A stretch of 64,000 nt of DNA, taken from assembly GCA_037045455.1 (NCBI GenBank), contig JBAOIN010000003.1, positions 372,001-436,000 on the forward strand, in the 5' to 3' direction. Of the stretch, positions 63,051 to 64,000 are shown one piece after another. Within the stretch, counting starts at the first letter, position 1; each line of letters opens with the position of its first letter. Position numbers and translations under genes: made by a program. The notes under the pieces are model-generated. The model was not told where the DNA came from, ran no database searches, and worked only from the letters and a program-made list of their open reading frames with translations. The DNA comes from JADKAV01 sp037045455. Its GTDB lineage: Bacteria > Actinomycetota > Actinomycetes > S36-B12 > UBA10799.

Positions 63051-64000
63051 ATGGCTGCCCCTGAATCTCCCAAAAGGCCGGACCGCGACAAGGCACTCGA
63101 GCAAGCCCTGGCCCAGATCGACAAGCAGTTCGGCAAGGGTTCTGTCATGCGGCTCGGCGACGAAGGTCGCGCGCCCATCGAGGTGATCCCCACCGGCTCC
63201 ATCCAACTCGACCGGGCACTGGGCATCGGCGGTCTGCCGCGCGGCCGGGTCGTGGAGATCTACGGTCCGGAGTCCAGCGGTAAGACGACAGTCGCCCTGC
63301 ACGCCATTGCCAACGCCCAGAAGGCCGGCGGCATCGCGGCCTTCATCGACGCCGAGCATGCACTCGATCCGGAATACGCCGGCAAACTCGGCGTGGACAT
63401 CGACGCGCTGCTGGTCAGCCAGCCGGACACCGGTGAGCAGGCGCTGGAGATTGCGGACATGCTGGTCCGCTCCAGCGCCATCGACATCATCGTGATCGAC
63501 TCGGTAGCCGCACTCGTGCCGCGCGCGGAGATCGAGGGCGAGATGGGCGACAGCCACGTGGGCCTGCAGGCACGACTGATGAGCCAGGCGCTGCGCAAGA
63601 TGACCGGCGCGCTGAAGGGCACCGGAACGACCGCCATCTTCATCAACCAGTTGCGCGAGAAGATCGGCGTCATGTTCGGCTCCCCGGAGACCACCACGGG
63701 TGGTCGGGCACTGAAGTTCTACGCCTCCATCCGCCTGGACGTGCGCCGTATCGAGACCCTGAAGGACGGCACGGAGCCGGTCGGCAACCGTACCCGGATC
63801 AAGGTCGTGAAGAACAAGGTCGCCCCGCCGTTCAAGCAGGCCGAGTTCGACATCCTCTATGGAATCGGCATCTCGCGCGAAGGCGGCCTGATCGACCTCG
63901 GCGTCGAAGAGGGCCTGGTCCGTAAGTCTGGCGCCTGGTACACCTACGAAGGCGACCAGCTCGGTCAGGGCAAGGAGAACGCCCGTACCTTCCTGCGGGA
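63051..64000 (+). CDS. recA: Recombinase RecA (cut by window end)
   Basis: The first 316 residues of RecA, still open at the window end. Walker A is IYGPESSGKTTVALHAIANA, with LEQALAQIDKQFGKGSVMRL before it; DNA-binding loop 1 spans EIEGEMGDSHVGLQARL and loop 2 FGSPETTTGGRALKFYASIR; IIVIDSVAALVP is Walker B. It drives homologous recombination and LexA self-cleavage, so it controls the SOS genes in this window. ATG 63051 follows GAGAGGAAC. No frame breaks. Confidence 0.97.
   Translation, partial: MAAPESPKRPDRDKALEQALAQIDKQFGKGSVMRLGDEGRAPIEVIPTGSIQLDRALGIGGLPRGRVVEIYGPESSGKTTVALHAIANAQKAGGIAAFIDAEHALDPEYAGKLGVDIDALLVSQPDTGEQALEIADMLVRSSAIDIIVIDSVAALVPRAEIEGEMGDSHVGLQARLMSQALRKMTGALKGTGTTAIFINQLREKIGVMFGSPETTTGGRALKFYASIRLDVRRIETLKDGTEPVGNRTRIKVVKNKVAPPFKQAEFDILYGIGISREGGLIDLGVEEGLVRKSGAWYTYEGDQLGQGKENARTFLR

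Noticed and set aside
1..64000. tRNA, rRNA or CRISPR loci
   Set aside because: No cloverleaf-like GGTTCGAATC arms, rRNA cores or regularly spaced direct-repeat arrays were found; the 19-bp-step elements have only two to three direct units each and inverted partners, unlike CRISPR.

Overview
The window is high-GC chromosomal DNA of an actinomycete (phylum Actinomycetota). The evidence is the division and cell-wall (dcw) cluster with SepF and YggT, a DUF3040 gene before mraZ, a ThyX-DapA-RNase J-FtsK-RimO-PgsA-CinA-ClgR block leading to DUF3046-recA, a DUF222/HNH '13E12' gene, and LexA boxes of the TCGAAC-N4-GTTCGA type. MurE carries the DNPR motif, so the peptidoglycan is probably of the meso-DAP type. 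I cannot name an order or genus. No rRNA, tRNA, CRISPR array or complete mobile element was recognised.

Layout. 1-2.1 kb (minus): YbaK-type deacylase, CrtA-like monooxygenase, CruF-like hydratase and a GT2 glycosyltransferase cut by the window edge, probably for a hydroxylated or glycosylated carotenoid. 2.2-6.4 kb: an orphan 2x[4Fe-4S] protein, a GH2 glycosidase with an MFS transporter, and a ZIP metal transporter. 6.4-7.9 kb: a DUF222/HNH gene behind a repeat-rich leader. 8-13.7 kb: an SOS mutagenesis operon (two LexA boxes, DUF6504, SAV_6107-type HEPN, dnaE2, dinB). 13.8-33.8 kb: DUF3040, then mraZ-rsmH-ftsL-ftsI-murE-murF-mraY-murD-ftsW-murG-murC-ftsQ, a reversed multicopper oxidase, ftsZ-pgeF-yggS-sepF-yggT. 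34-38.6 kb: reversed ileS, then lspA and rluD. 38.8-47 kb: replicative dnaE, a membrane protein, a second YbaK-type gene, hisD-hisC-hisB-hisH. 47.1-56.4 kb: trx, thyX, dapA, rnj, ftsK, rimO, pgsA, cinA, clgR. 56.5-64 kb: a FecR-like secreted protein, a large Lhr helicase, a lipoprotein, DUF3046 and recA (cut by the window end).

Two features cut across the gene content. First, about twenty-five reading-frame breaks in conserved genes (mraZ, rsmH, ftsW, murG, dnaE, hisD, dapA, ftsK, rimO, lhr and others) all have the same sign: one extra base in the sense direction on either strand. Removing single bases restores full, family-length proteins, so I annotate the genes across the breaks. A systematic sequencing or assembly insertion error is the likeliest cause. 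Second, most intergenic gaps at the ends of transcription units hold a compound palindrome: two direct copies of a short word 19 (sometimes 20) bp apart, followed by two inverted copies with the same spacing. The word differs between most loci while the geometry is kept. I do not recognise this element class, and it is the most interesting undescribed signal here.
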